This document shows positions 43,785-55,600 of a DNA stretch of 64,000 nt, piece by piece. The notes beneath the pieces are model-generated. The model worked only from the letters and a program-made list of their open reading frames with translations, did not search any database and had not been told where the DNA came from. This DNA is from Branchiostoma floridae. Taxonomy: Eukaryota; Chordata; Leptocardii; Amphioxiformes; Branchiostomatidae. The stretch is taken from positions 9,447,060 through 9,511,059 of the forward strand of contig NC_049997.1 in the NCBI RefSeq assembly GCF_000003815.2, in the 5' to 3' direction. The translations under genes were made by a program, and so were the position numbers. Position 1 is the stretch's first letter, and every line of letters starts with the position of its first letter.

Positions 43785-44891
43785 GTAAAGTAAAGATTTT
43801 TTTGGTCCCGTTTTCCTAAATATTTTGAACGTATATTGTGAATACACTTTCATGCAAAGATGTAATGCCAATTGGGGCGTGATAGCCGCCAAAAAATGAA
43901 CAAAGAGAAGCCTTTGTCGCCGTATAAGGTTACCGTTAGTTTCCTGTGCAGTCGACCATGAAGGTGTTTTTGGACGTCCGACCAAAGTCGTCCGATGTCT
44001 GCCTTCAAAATCTTAAGATTGCGTGACTCTACGCCGTTTTGTGCTACATTTCACGTGAAAATACTTCTTCCTCAAAGATCAAAACGTTGCTGCAGGAAAA
44101 ATATGACAGGAATTTTGCTTATTTTTGCCGTTTTACGAAGCCAACACAAAAAACTCCGCCTTTTTGACACGTAGTTCAGAAAGCATGACAGATTGTTTAT
44201 GTTATTTTGCAGTTTTGTGGCTTCCCCTTATTTGCATTGTTTCGCCACAACTGATCCAAGAATTGATTAGATTGTGGTACTAGTAGATAAGCTGCAACAA
44301 TGTGTTAGGAATATCACAAATTTTCCAAATCTGGGTGCCCTGCTTTTTAAACTTTACCTGACCCAAGGATGACCTAGAGTACAGGGGTGAAGGACAGATT
44401 CCTCTTGAAAGCTGGGTGAAAACATTTTTCTTCACCAGATTGCATCCAGATTTCTTTCTATCCCTGCTGTAGTACTGTTTTATTTTTAGGGGAAAGGAAT
44501 GCAGTTAGAGCAAGTTGATAAAAGCTCCTAACCTTGGTCAGAGGAAGCACAACAAAACGAAAGCTTTTAGAAGTGAAGGTGGTTGCCACCTACATTTGTA
44601 TTTTGTTTCCCTGTCCAGGGGCACATTCAAATAAAGTAATAAACAAAACAAAAAAACATTATTTTCTAGACTGAGAAGTAAGATAGAATCCATTTTAGAC
44701 GTATACAAAAATTACAATATTTAAAGTCCTACTTTGACTTAAAAGGTTTTAACTTAGAATTTGGTGAGAAATGCTGATTCAGCTCTACATGTCTGAGTGT
44801 GAGGGTAACGTTATATTATTTTGCAGCTTTGATTACACCAATGAGGTAACCTCCATGGTTACGCCCCTAAGGAGTAAGGTAGAGAAGCTAG

Positions 44892-45376
44892 TCTCCAAGC
44901 AGACCCTACTGTGCCTAAAGATAGTATCAAAGCTGACAAAGGAGTATAGCTGGCCAAAGGGAGTCAAATGGGCACCGGCTATACTCCTTTGCCAGCTTTG
45001 ATACTATCTTTAGACACTGTATGTAGGGTCTGTTTGGAGTGTAACAGTGTGTATATATATGTATATGTAGAGTATACATAGAAAGTAGCCAGTGACATCG
45101 TGCCAGCCGCGTGGGGATATAGGTGGTGAGAGGACGTGATCCACGCGTGGCCGATCACGTGTCGCTGGTGAAAGTAGAATATCGATTAACATTCTCGAAT
45201 GTAATTCGAGAACCAGTCGGTTTTAGATTTTGAAAGTTAGTCAGTTAGAGAATGCTGATCATAAAGGTAGGTCACGTTTACTTTTACTTGTACTCTTTGT
45301 CTTGTGTTACCAATAAACTCATTCGTCTTCAGAACAACGTGAGTTCCACCCTCAATCTCTAGACCATTACAGGAGA
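44892..45376. mobile_element. Foldback MITE interrupted by a solo LTR
   Basis: Its arms of about 60 bases (44892-44950 and about 44980-45039) are inverted copies starting TCTCCAA(G/A)CAGACCCTA. The right arm breaks off at 45039 and resumes at 45372, after an LTR. Without the insertion the element is about 149 bp and is flanked on both sides by CTAG (44888-44891 and 45377-45380), a likely 4-base target duplication. The hairpin is almost perfect, so the element moved fairly recently. It encodes nothing; a 76-codon frame across it is a by-product. Confidence 0.85.
45040..45371 (+). mobile_element. Solo LTR (332 bp)
   Basis: It starts TGTAACAG and ends CCATTACA, the inverted TGT...ACA ends of retroviral-type LTRs. 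It is flanked by a 4-base duplication GGAG (45036-45039 and 45372-45375), and the foldback element around it supplies the pre-insertion site. It contains ATATATATGTATATG near its start and CAATAAACTC near its 3' part, so it may hold promoter and poly(A) signals in plus orientation. No internal retrotransposon genes are present, which implies LTR-LTR recombination. Its superfamily cannot be decided from the LTR alone. Confidence 0.85.
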
Positions 45377-47981
45377 CTAGTGAAGCAAGTCTGACCCCAG
45401 TTCTTCATTATGTGTGGGGAAACGAGACATACGGCCCTCTTTTTCTTTATCTAGCAACATGCGCAGCTGTCATTTGTTAGTAAATCGTGTGCTAATAGTT
45501 GTAGTTACATGTATGACTTGCCTTGTTTGCTGTAGTTACAATGTATGCCTTGCCTTGTTGGCAGAAGACTGAGGGACTTTGTGCAGGTGGTGTCAGGTTT
45601 CTCTACTTGTGTCACCTGGATGAGGTCACCAGGTACAACCCTAGTGACATGGGTCAATGTACAATGTGTAACTGCAAGTGTCTACGTGGCACTTCCCATA
45701 GCTGCTACTGTAGAAGTGGTGTTTGATAGGGGCGTGGATGTGTTTGCTGTTTTACGTCTGCTTTACAAAAGTAAATGAAGTCCATATTTACATTTTTGAC
45801 TCGGGATGGCATTCTGATTTGGTTGCTTACATGTTTATTCAGAAAGACAGATAAAAGAATACATTGTACATGCCAACTTTGCCCTGTTCTATACAAAAAA
45901 CCTCGGCATAGCTTGTGCATGACCGGTACAAAATTTTGACTAAATCTCTGTCTGACATTTCTTACACAGTCTAGACAGGTTTTGGGGCTGGTCCAATCTA
46001 AATTTTTTTGGGGGCGGTGAAAGGTCTGAAATTGGAAGAACATTCCATACCATACACACACTGTCAAATCCTTTCCTACTTTTCAGAATACATGCATAAC
46101 TAGGGATGTCAGGCTAACAAACTGTCCAAAAAATATTACACTGTAATTCTTGTAATTTCTGCTGTGGATATGCATTCCAACAGAAACGTACAGTGACCGC
46201 TTCACCGCAAATTTGTCAGTGAAAATGACTTCAGTCTTCTGCCCTCCTGCCCTCTCATTTCAACGCTAACTTTCCATTTTGTCCCAACCAAGAAAATTGA
46301 GTCCCCAGCTGCAATTTGCGGGCTGCAAACTCAAATCCACAAAGGTAGCTTTGAAATTGACCTACTTCGAAGCTGGAAGACTATACTAGGTCATAATAAC
46401 TCATCCTCAAGGCTGTTGTACTATATTAAGAACTGTAGAACATTCTTAGCTTCAGGCAACATATCTGACTTGAGATTCTGTTACCATAGTGGAGGCCTGC
46501 CCTATGTCAGCTTTCCATACTGTCCATTTTTATCACAGTGCAACCAAAGTCCACTTATGCAATCCACAGGCCTGGCATAGTCCAGATTCCAGGTTGGGAC
46601 TCAGTTGGGGTCAGCAAGAAGTCAGTAGGCCTTTTTACGTACCAATGTCCATTTAATAAGTACAATTTTCCAGGTAAACTTTTGCTGGTCTCCTAGGTCA
46701 GTTTTGTTGTAACAGGCACTAATATCATAAGACCCTTTTTGAATGCACCCAAGCACAGGATTGATCCTGATGAAATGATATGAAACTAGCTCGAGGGAGG
46801 ACTAAGCCAGATCCGCCCAAAGCCCTATTCGGAGCATTCATACCAGGTTTTAGGAATCAGAATCAATCTCTTGTTTGTAAATCCAGATCCACAAAGTCTC
46901 GTATGAATAGGACCTGTAAGGATCCATGGTTGTCTTCAGACTGCTTTATAAAGCCGATAAGCAGTGGTGACTGACAACTTAGTAGCAGGCTTTACCCCTC
47001 CCAGTTTTATTTCTGTTGCCTCTCCCTCGCTGTCTTTACCTTTGGGACATTATTTGTGCTTGTGTGATGGTTTATTGCTTGCTAGTCTATGATCTTGTGA
47101 AAGTTCATGGTCTATGTGATAGATAGAACAAGATCAAGGCCCTTTTTTGTGGAAACAGGCTTGCTCCGCCCACAAGGGGGTTCCTTTTTACACCCAAGAC
47201 GAACATGTGAAAGTTCATAATCATAGACAGGCTGTGTGAAAGGAAAATCTATATGCTAGATGTGTTGTACAGCTGTCTTTTGTACCTTATACAAAACAAT
47301 GAACTACTAGTTACTCCAATATAAGTGTCATGTGAGGTGAACTTATATGTCAGTCACCTTGGCTGAATACGTGATGTGTAGTGAGATGGAAGAATGCAGA
47401 CGTCACGTGCAGACCGCCAGACAAAGTTGTCTACCTTGGAACCCCTCCCTGAATCCCTATCAGAGTTGCCAAGTTTTCCTGTCCCAAACCCTTCCTACCT
47501 TCATTGTTTAGACAAATTGATGAGGAAATTTTCATTCCAGTGCAGGTATCATCAAAATTCATCATGTTTTTTTTTTTTTTAGAAATACCCTTTCGTCCCT
47601 ATAGAATCCTCATTTGTCATCAAGTAGTTATGAAGGGGTGGCCCCTGTCAGTCTACAAGTACAAGACATGATTTTGTAATTTACTGTGCAAAAATTTGGC
47701 ATGGAACAATTCATTTACAAATCAAGTTCAAGTTCAAGGAAGGAATCTACTAAGTCTAAGTTAGAAGAAGGGATCCTCTGTTTAGAAAAAAAAGCCTGTG
47801 CAGAGGTTTGTTTGCAGGTCAAGAATGGTATATCCTGAGGTCATGTTCCTGCTGCTTTGCACATTTCTGGCATACAAAAGCTACAACATGCAGCGGCCTT
47901 GAACAGAGTATCATTACCTGCATGTATGCAGGTATGGTTTTGATGCTGGTGGAAACTTTTCGGTAGCCGGGGATGTAGGGC

Positions 47982-48560
47982 GCTGTATCTCGTGAACGGA
48001 TGGTGCGAGCACGACGATTTTTGGTACGTGGGTTGGGGGTGGTAGCCTGACACTCAGGTGTGATTTTGGGCCTCCTGGCGCTTGACCTTGACATTGAAGG
48101 TGGCATTTTTGGTGTTTTTGGGGCACTTTTGGCGCTGTGTGTCCGGAACGATACGCGCGATTGCGACGATTTTTGGTGCATGGGTGGGGGGTTGTTGCCT
48201 GTTGCCTAGGATTGACTTTGGGCCTTGTCGCGTTTGAACTTGACCCGGCAGGTCGAATTTTGTGTCCGGGAGGGGTGTTTCCGGAGTTATATCTTCTGAA
48301 CGGCTGGTGCTGGCGCGATGATATTTGGCACATGTGTCGGCGGTGGCTGAATAATGCTCAATTTTGATTTTGGCGCCCTTGGTGCTTGAACTTGACATTT
48401 TAGGTTACCTTTTGTGCGGGCACGGGGCGTGCGCTGTATCTCCGGAACGCAAGGTGCCATTGTGTTGCCATTTGGTACGTGAGTTGTTTGTGGTGTCCTG
48501 GTGGTCAGGTTTGATTTTGGGCCTCCTAGTGCTTGAACTTGATACTGTATAGGTTGACCC
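47982..48560. repeat. Minisatellite, about four units of about 150 bp
   Basis: Units begin near 47982, 48134, 48285 and 48433 (spacings 152, 151 and 148). Each runs through a GCTGTATCTCCGGAACG-like word, then GACGATTTTTGGTACGTG, GATTTTGGGCCTCCTGG and GCTTGAACTTGACATT. Divergence is moderate. The minus strand has overlapping frames of up to 139 codons through the array. They appear because the unit length is near a multiple of three and because the sequence is C-rich on that strand; no protein family is evident. Confidence 0.85.
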
Positions 48561-48776
48561 TGTTTTAGTGTGGTTGGGGCATCCTCCCAATATCTGCTTG
48601 GTTTTAAAAACAGATTATGGTTGGGTGTAGAACCATCATCTGGCCTGGGCCACCTTCAATGTATCAGGTTACTTAGTGGCACTGACAGTTTGCCAGATGA
48701 TGGGAGTGTGCCAGATTATATATCTGTTGGTCAGGTATAATTGGAGTTTGCTTATTACTCTTTGTGGTGTTTCTAG

Positions 48777-48918
48777 AGCTGTATAGTACTGAGTTTTAAG
48801 TTCCGGTACAAGTTCCTTTACCCTGTTGGCAATCATGGTTGAACTTGAACTTAAACAGAAGAAGATGCAATTTTCTAATGTGGAGGAGAACTGTATAGAG
48901 TGTGGGCATAAGAGAAAG
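48777..48918 (+). CDS. Weak exon candidate in the carrier gene first intron
   Basis: This lies between a possible acceptor (GTGTTTCTAG, ending 48776) and a good donor (AAAG|GTATGT, 48918/48919). From ATG 48835 it reads 28 codons, MVELELKQKKMQFSNV then EENCIECGHKRK, with a CxxC pair. No family is recognised. Splicing to 52450 would hit a stop two codons later, so if used it would be an untranslated or alternative exon. Confidence 0.2.
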
Positions 48919-50213
48919 GTATGTGTATGATTTGTCCTGTGTTTCTTTTTGTTTCTTTGGTAATGCCATTTCCATACTGTATACAGGTAATTTGTTGTTT
49001 TGGGCTAGTCATATTCGCTTGGTTTTTGGGCCTGCTTAATCTATGGTACAGGCAGGGTTAAGTGGTGGAGGCTTAGCTTTGTTCTGTTTTAAATTCAGTA
49101 TCGTTTGTTGCATTTTGTCGCGGCAAATATATGATGAAATTCCCCTTCTAAGCAACTGCTCATTGGTTTGTGGGGATGTTTGCTGGGTGTTTGCTTTGAC
49201 TACAACAGCTTCTGAACTTTTCAAAGCTTCCATTGCCAGCAGCTTGCCATCTATAAATGGGATTGACAAGGACATTTTTCATAGTAAATTATGCTGTTAA
49301 ATTTGGCTTAGATACTACAGGAGATTTAGGTTTGGGTTGGATGGATTGAATGAAAATATCATACCACCCTGGGGACTAAGTGTTGATGCTGCATGGGGGC
49401 TACCACTATTCATGTTGTCTAATGTCTATGGAACTACAGATAAAAGTATCATTGGTCAAATTATGCGAGTAACATTCCGATGTCAAGTGAATAACACCCC
49501 AGAAATAAATCTTTAATGAATATCATTGGAAGAACACAAACCAAGGAGACTTAGCAGCTGCATTAGGTCAGTACATTGAAATAGGAAGATATTAGTATAT
49601 CATGTGACAGAGTAACTACATGTGCATGGGCCATCTGAGACAAAAAAAGGTAGCGTCTCAACAACTTCAAAGTACTGTGGTTGGTTACATACTTAAGAAA
49701 TCCAAAATAAGTAATGTTCATCCCTGTCCAAACTTACAAATTCAGAAAATGGAATTTCAGAGTCAGACTTTTGCATGGTGCACAACCAACACAGTAAAAA
49801 GCTCATTTTTCCAACCACGTACCACAGACAAAAAGGCAAAAATACACAATAGGTCTACAGAAACCCAATACATTTCATGCAGGCCTGAGGTCTACGAACT
49901 CTTGTTTACATAGCAGCATTCTTCCAATGATATAGAGAATGTCACGCTGCATTGAATGGCTATCCTCGTGACATGCATGCTGTAAGCACGTGAATGTTGT
50001 AAATTTGACTTGAATGTAATATTGGAAATATGAAACAGCACAACCTTGGCCCTGATCATAAGCTTTGCAAATCAGAATCAGATGCTGTAAGTCTCATACC
50101 ACAGATATGATCTTATCATGCATGAGTAGTTAAAATCGCCTCCTAAGTGCAAACCGGTTTGCCTACAAAGATGAAGGTGTCTGGTGACTAAAGACCTCGT
50201 GACTTGTATTGTC

Positions 50214-50655
50214 AGAGTGTATTGTAGAAAATTAATTACTAGAGTGGTGACAGAGTTGTGACTGTCTTTAAGATTTAAAATTAAATGGGCGAACTTTGAA
50301 CCAAGAGTGTATTGTAGAAAATTAATAATTACTAGAATGGTGACAAAGTTGTGACTGCTTTTAAGATTTAAAACTAAATGGGTGAACTTTGAACCAAGAG
50401 TGTATTGTAGAAAATTAATTACTAGAATGGTGACAGAGTTGTGACTGCTTTTAATATTTAAAATTAGACCGGTGAACGTTGAACCAAGAGTGTATTGTAG
50501 AAAATGAATTACAGAATGGTGACAGAGTTGTGACTGTCTTTAAGATTTTAAATTAAATGGGTGAACGTTGAACCATTGTAGAAAATTAATTACGAGAGTG
50601 GTGACAGAGTTGTAACTGCCTTTATTTTTAGAATTAAATGGGTGAACGTTGGACC
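50214..50655. repeat. Minisatellite, five units of about 91 bp
   Basis: Units start at about 50214, 50304, 50397, 50487 and 50575. Each contains GTGTATTGTAGAAAATTAAT, GGTGACAGAGTTGTGACTG and AAATGGGTGAACGTTGAACC-like blocks. Units differ at few positions; the last is 5'-truncated. Confidence 0.9.
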
Positions 50656-52449
50656 ATGTGCCATGCTGTCACAGTCATGTACACATACATGTACACCAGT
50701 ACACATGACTAATATTATATGCCATTGCAAGAAAAAGGAAGTGGCCTTTAGAAAGGGCTAGGTCATGATCACTATTCAGCTCATGTAGACTCAGAGTCCG
50801 ACTGTGTGGTTGCCTGGTTGGTGATTTACAGGCATTGGGGGCTGATCCAAATCGGCCTTTTTGCAGTTTGACATCAAATATCTAAGTTACATAACATTTG
50901 TCCATGATATTTATGATAGAAATTCATAGAGCAAGTGCCTATGCAGTTGATCAACTCTAGCAAACTTAGCATCCTATATGTAGGGGTTTGGGCACATGTT
51001 GAATCCAAATACAGTATACCAGGAATTTCATTATCATTTGAGAAGATTTTGGGTGCAATAATTTCAAACTTTTTTAATGTCAAAGTTTGCTCATCTTGAC
51101 AATGAATGCACCTGAAGTCTGGAACGTTGTGGGAGACGTGTTTTCAGGCAAAGCAGCGTATGTTTGCAATTTTTTTTTCTTTTTCTTTTCTCATACTATT
51201 CCACAAGTGATTTTCGTTTTTGCCCAGCATACACACACATTTTGATTTGTCCCTTCTGTGATTCTTTGCCATTATGTGATAATGTCTTAAGGTAAGTGAC
51301 GTCACTGTTGTGTGATGACAGTCTCAAGGGTCACGTGGTCACTCTCTTCCATCATGGCATGATTGTATGTTATGAATATAGACTATAATGGTTTAATTCT
51401 TTAAATAGGATGGTTGACAGAGGTGCACACAAATTAGCTATGCCTTATCATTTCTCAGATGTAGGCTTAGGCACCACCATCCATTTGTAGATAACTCTAG
51501 TATGCCGTATCTTGTAAGGCATGCTAACCTTCCTTGACTTGTCACATAAGGAGAGTAACCAGACACAAAAAAGGGGTCAGCGTAGCTTTGGGTATCCGCC
51601 CTCTACTACATTTAGAAAGGTCTGATGGCCATGTGATTGTGAAACGTCATGCCCTTTTTTAACCTATCTGTCATCGTTTACGTGTAATAGTGTTAATTAT
51701 AAACCGGCTTGACTGGAAAGTAGCTACAGTGTCATCAAGGCGATGATGAGTGTGTGTCTTTGTTGCCTTAGGAAAGCTCCTTGGTTTGTAACAATTTCCT
51801 TTGATTGTCATTGTTGAGTGTGTAATGATTGTTTTTCTAGTTTTTCTGTCATTTATGAAAGGGTACTAGCAAGCAGCATGTAGTACAACTAGTTGTCGTC
51901 ATGTTGTTTGGGGCAGATGGTCAAATGGTCATTAAGTTGATTAACCTCATTTGTTTACCTCTGTCACTGCATCCACAAAAACATGTATTTTATTCTCCCA
52001 GATTTTATCAGCCATTCAGTTGGTTTACCTACAGAAATACGTGTAATACTTCTGTACCACTAACTTGAAAATGTAGAGAGTTCTTAATGTTTATGTACTA
52101 TGTTACATAGTGTTCTTAAAACTAGCATACAAATGTAAATAAGGCAGAATTTTGTAGTCAAATTATGTAGTAGTCTGTCACAAGACCATGTAATTACTTG
52201 TAACAATGCCCCTCTTGTATGTTTTCAACACCATATATAACTTATAAGAATGCATGAAAGACTACAAGTAGTACAATGAATAGTGAAGAATAAACCTAGA
52301 GTCTAGACCTATTATTATTGTTCATTGTTAATGTTCTTCTACATGAAAAAATGGGTCACATGAAAGTCACATGAAAGATTTTACATAATAGATCCTCTGA
52401 CGGCAGGCATTAATGATTTATACCAGGTCATCTTCTCTTTCCGTTTCAG

Positions 52450-52670
52450 GTAATATAAAAACATTCCCACGAGGTTTCGGATTGACGTCAGGAGGGACGT
52501 GCATGTAAATCTGCTCCCACATCACTGCAGCTGGGTATTAGACGGACTCACGAAGGCTTCCAGTCGTTTATATTCCAGTCTGACCATCAAGCAAGACTAG
52601 CCAAGAGAGTGAACCTGAGGATAGCAATAACAGGATTTGTAGGCGGCAAGAGCAACGTCTGCAGGTTTTA
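52450..52670 (+). other. SLC25A22: Carrier gene 5' UTR in the first coding exon, with a start-stop codon pair
   Basis: This follows acceptor CCGTTTCAG. The only upstream ATG (52503) is followed at once by TAA, a minimal start-stop uORF of the kind known to stall scanning ribosomes. The main ATG (52671) has a poor -3 T but G at +4. Confidence 0.6.
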
Positions 52671-52690
52671 ATGGCCAATAAGGAAATCAG
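52671..52690 (+). CDS. SLC25A22: Carrier coding exon 1
   Basis: Only 20 coding bases: MANKEI plus two bases of Ser7, matching the human MADKQIS start. Donor TCAG|GTATGT. Confidence 0.9.
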
Positions 52691-55600
52691 GTATGTCGTT
52701 ATTGGGTTTTGTACCTTGAGCATATGTTTTATGGTCATGTATTACTGCTGTAATGTGCATTATTTTGTTCAGCAACAAATTTGAAAATTGTTTTCTTTGA
52801 CAATGACTGAGTGACTTTTGTAACAGCCTTTCTTCAGAGAATAATTTTCCGTTTCAAAGGGAAATTTCGATATGGTGACTGTGGATTTTTGGTATTGACT
52901 AAAGAGTATTAACAAGCCAAAGTCAAAGCGTAATTGCTTGCGACGAAGCATAGTGCTTTTTTCCTGGCTAGCACTAGAATGCCGTGGAATCAACATTTCA
53001 GAAGCACATGATATTTGAAGAAGGAATGCCATCTTTATTTTCTATTATAAATTTGGGTTTCAACTTGTAATTATGCAGACAAGAATTTGTAATCTGTGAT
53101 ATCAAGTACTAAGTCAGTTCAGCTTTTTATCTTGTATATTTGTGTGTGGAAATAATTAGAAAACACCCTGCCTAAGTGCAAAAGGTCAGGTACTGGCCCC
53201 AAGTATCTCCACGTTGCAGAGTCCTGTGCTCTTAAGTTTCCGCCTTCAAAGGCCCAGTTTGAAGTATTTTTCTTGTGTTCCAGCTTGCCAGCCAAACTCA
53301 TCAATGGAGCAGTAGCAGGAGTTGTGGGAGTCTCGTGTGTTTTCCCGATTGATTTGGTCAAGACCAGACTACAGAACCAAGAAAGCAAAGATGGACAGAA
53401 GATGTATAAGAATATGTAAGTCAAGAATACAGTTGTTGTCCCTGTCATTGTCTCTATCCATTTACATTGTCAATGCATTGTATCTGTAAAGTGTAACACA
53501 AGTCACTGTGTAGTATTTTTGCATTGTTTTGAAAGAAGCACTCCAAATCCTGACATTGTTTACCTTTTCATTGCCCCATGGCACTTTGAACAAATCTGGT
53601 GCTCAAAGCCGGTGCTCAAAGATGTCTTACATGAATCCCTCTGTCTTTTTAGGCGGGACTGTTTTGTCAAGACATTCCGGAAGGAGGGCCTCCGTGGCAT
53701 GTACAAAGGTATAGAACCTGCTTCGTTCTTCCCACTTTCTTCTCCTTAAGTTTTGGTGTGAGTAAAAGTGTGGTTTGGGGTACGTTCACCTTGTCAAACC
53801 ACCAGCTTGTTTTGCCGTTTTTGTTTCTGCCGAGTCAGGGGAAATAGGCAGGATGTTTGTGGAATGTTAACGTGGTTAAAGGAAAGGTCACATGACCAAA
53901 TTTGATGATGATCGCCCTATCAGGAATGACCTCTGTCGTGACCTTCGGCCTGTAATGTTGTAATAGCCTGTTATTTAGGAAATCTGCATTGAATAAAGGA
54001 TTTTGTCAAAGGACCTTTAAAAGCCAGAAGGGGGCACAAAGAACATTTTATCCCCTGCCTACCTTCAGTTAGATTTCACACTTGACACCAATTTTCATAT
54101 GAGAAAAATGCATGTCCCCATATTTGCATGTTTCTTAAGACTTTGTCAACATACAGTGAGTTCTATTTTGATCTTTCCAAAGAAACATAAGTGATAATTT
54201 AATCTTTTTTTGTGGAGAATTCAATATGAAATAGTGATTTGATAATGCACACCCAAAAAAGGTTGCAGCATTTTTTTCTCCCATCAGAACATTTCTGCCT
54301 CTTTCCCCGGTCTTATGCAAAAGAATAGCTCTTTCCATACATGTATATAACAAGGTGGTAAGGTATACCACTATTACACAGGGTGTCAGTGCTGTAACAT
54401 TCATACTGTATTCGTTTAAAATGTATTGTCCTTCATCTAATATTATTGGTACATTCACCAAGAGGGTTTTATTTGGCAAAATTTGGGCAGTGTTTGTCTG
54501 TGTGTTGTTGGTCACCAAGATGACTCAAGAACGGCTGGATGGATTGGTTGTGTATTTGGTGTGATGGTAACTTGTGACAAAAACTGAAAATGATTTTTGT
54601 GACCCTGGCAGCTTTCCATGGTACTGCAGCAGAACTTCCAGTTTTCATTTCTCTTGTTCTAGACCACCTGTGACTTTGATTTTTTTTCTGGCAAATAGCT
54701 TTAAAATGTAAAAATGTACGGTTTGTCCACCATTGTAAAAGAAAGTACTTGAAGGACACTTGTGTTTCTGTGCTCTCACACATAACTTACTGATGCGTTG
54801 TTTCTACAACATCAAGTTGTGAAATGAATGACACAACACTGTACAACCCGGGAATTTATTATTTATAGTTTTGAAACCATTGTGCACAGTGGGTACTGGG
54901 ATAGACAGACTTCCAGGTCCTTCAAAATATAGATATTTCAATGGAAAGACCAACAAACTTTGTAGAAAACATAGGCCATCTTTCATGATGGTTTATATAC
55001 ACTTTCATAGAGATAAATTGAAGAAATCTTCCATGATCTTTTCAAATGCATTCAAAAGGAAAAGAAAATAATGTGGAAGATAAAAAGATTTTATTTGTAG
55101 AAAATAAAGACCATCTTCCTCAAACCTGTCAAAATGGATTCTAAAGAAAAATACAACAAAATTCAACATGGCGGCGCCCATAGACGGAAGCAAAAACAGA
55201 ACAGGTTTCGCTCATCGCGAACCTGTAAATAAAAAGAAGATGGCGGAAGTCTTATCCACTGTATCCACTGTATTAAGCATGACATCTCTGTAATGTAAAG
55301 TAGAGAATGTCTGTTTTTGTTGCAACCCTATGTTTTACACCTTGCAGAGGCGAATTTTGCGGAGGGACATTGGTCTCCCTGCGCGCTGGTTGGTTCGATC
55401 ATCGGCTGACGGCGTGAAGTTTTTGACACAGTAACGTTTCCCTCCATCTGTACTGAACTGTGCATTGCCCTCCCACATGCACATATATAGTTTTTACCTT
55501 GTGGCCGTTTTGAATGGTTGTTTCCTATATCATATACCAGTGTCTGTATGGATGTGTAGACATGTGTTAAGCCTTCCTTCCTGTGTTCTCTCCTCTACAA

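Larger units (their letters stand above)
43785..52449 (+). other. Putative first intron of the carrier gene
   Basis: An 8.7 kb region with the nested foldback/LTR insertion (44892-45376), two minisatellites (47982-48560 and 50214-50655), a T-run (about 47565-47580) and one weak exon candidate (48777-48918). No other gene was recognised on either strand. Confidence 0.45.

Noticed and set aside
47819-48398. Overlapping minus-strand frames of 114-139 codons
   Set aside because: They are produced by a 150-bp minisatellite in which all three frames stay open; repetitive Pro/Thr/His composition, no domain.
55160-55260. Two ATGGCGGC/AAGATGGCGGAAG motifs in carrier intron 3, possible internal promoter
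   Set aside because: No donor or exon linked to them could be identified; the motif alone is too frequent.
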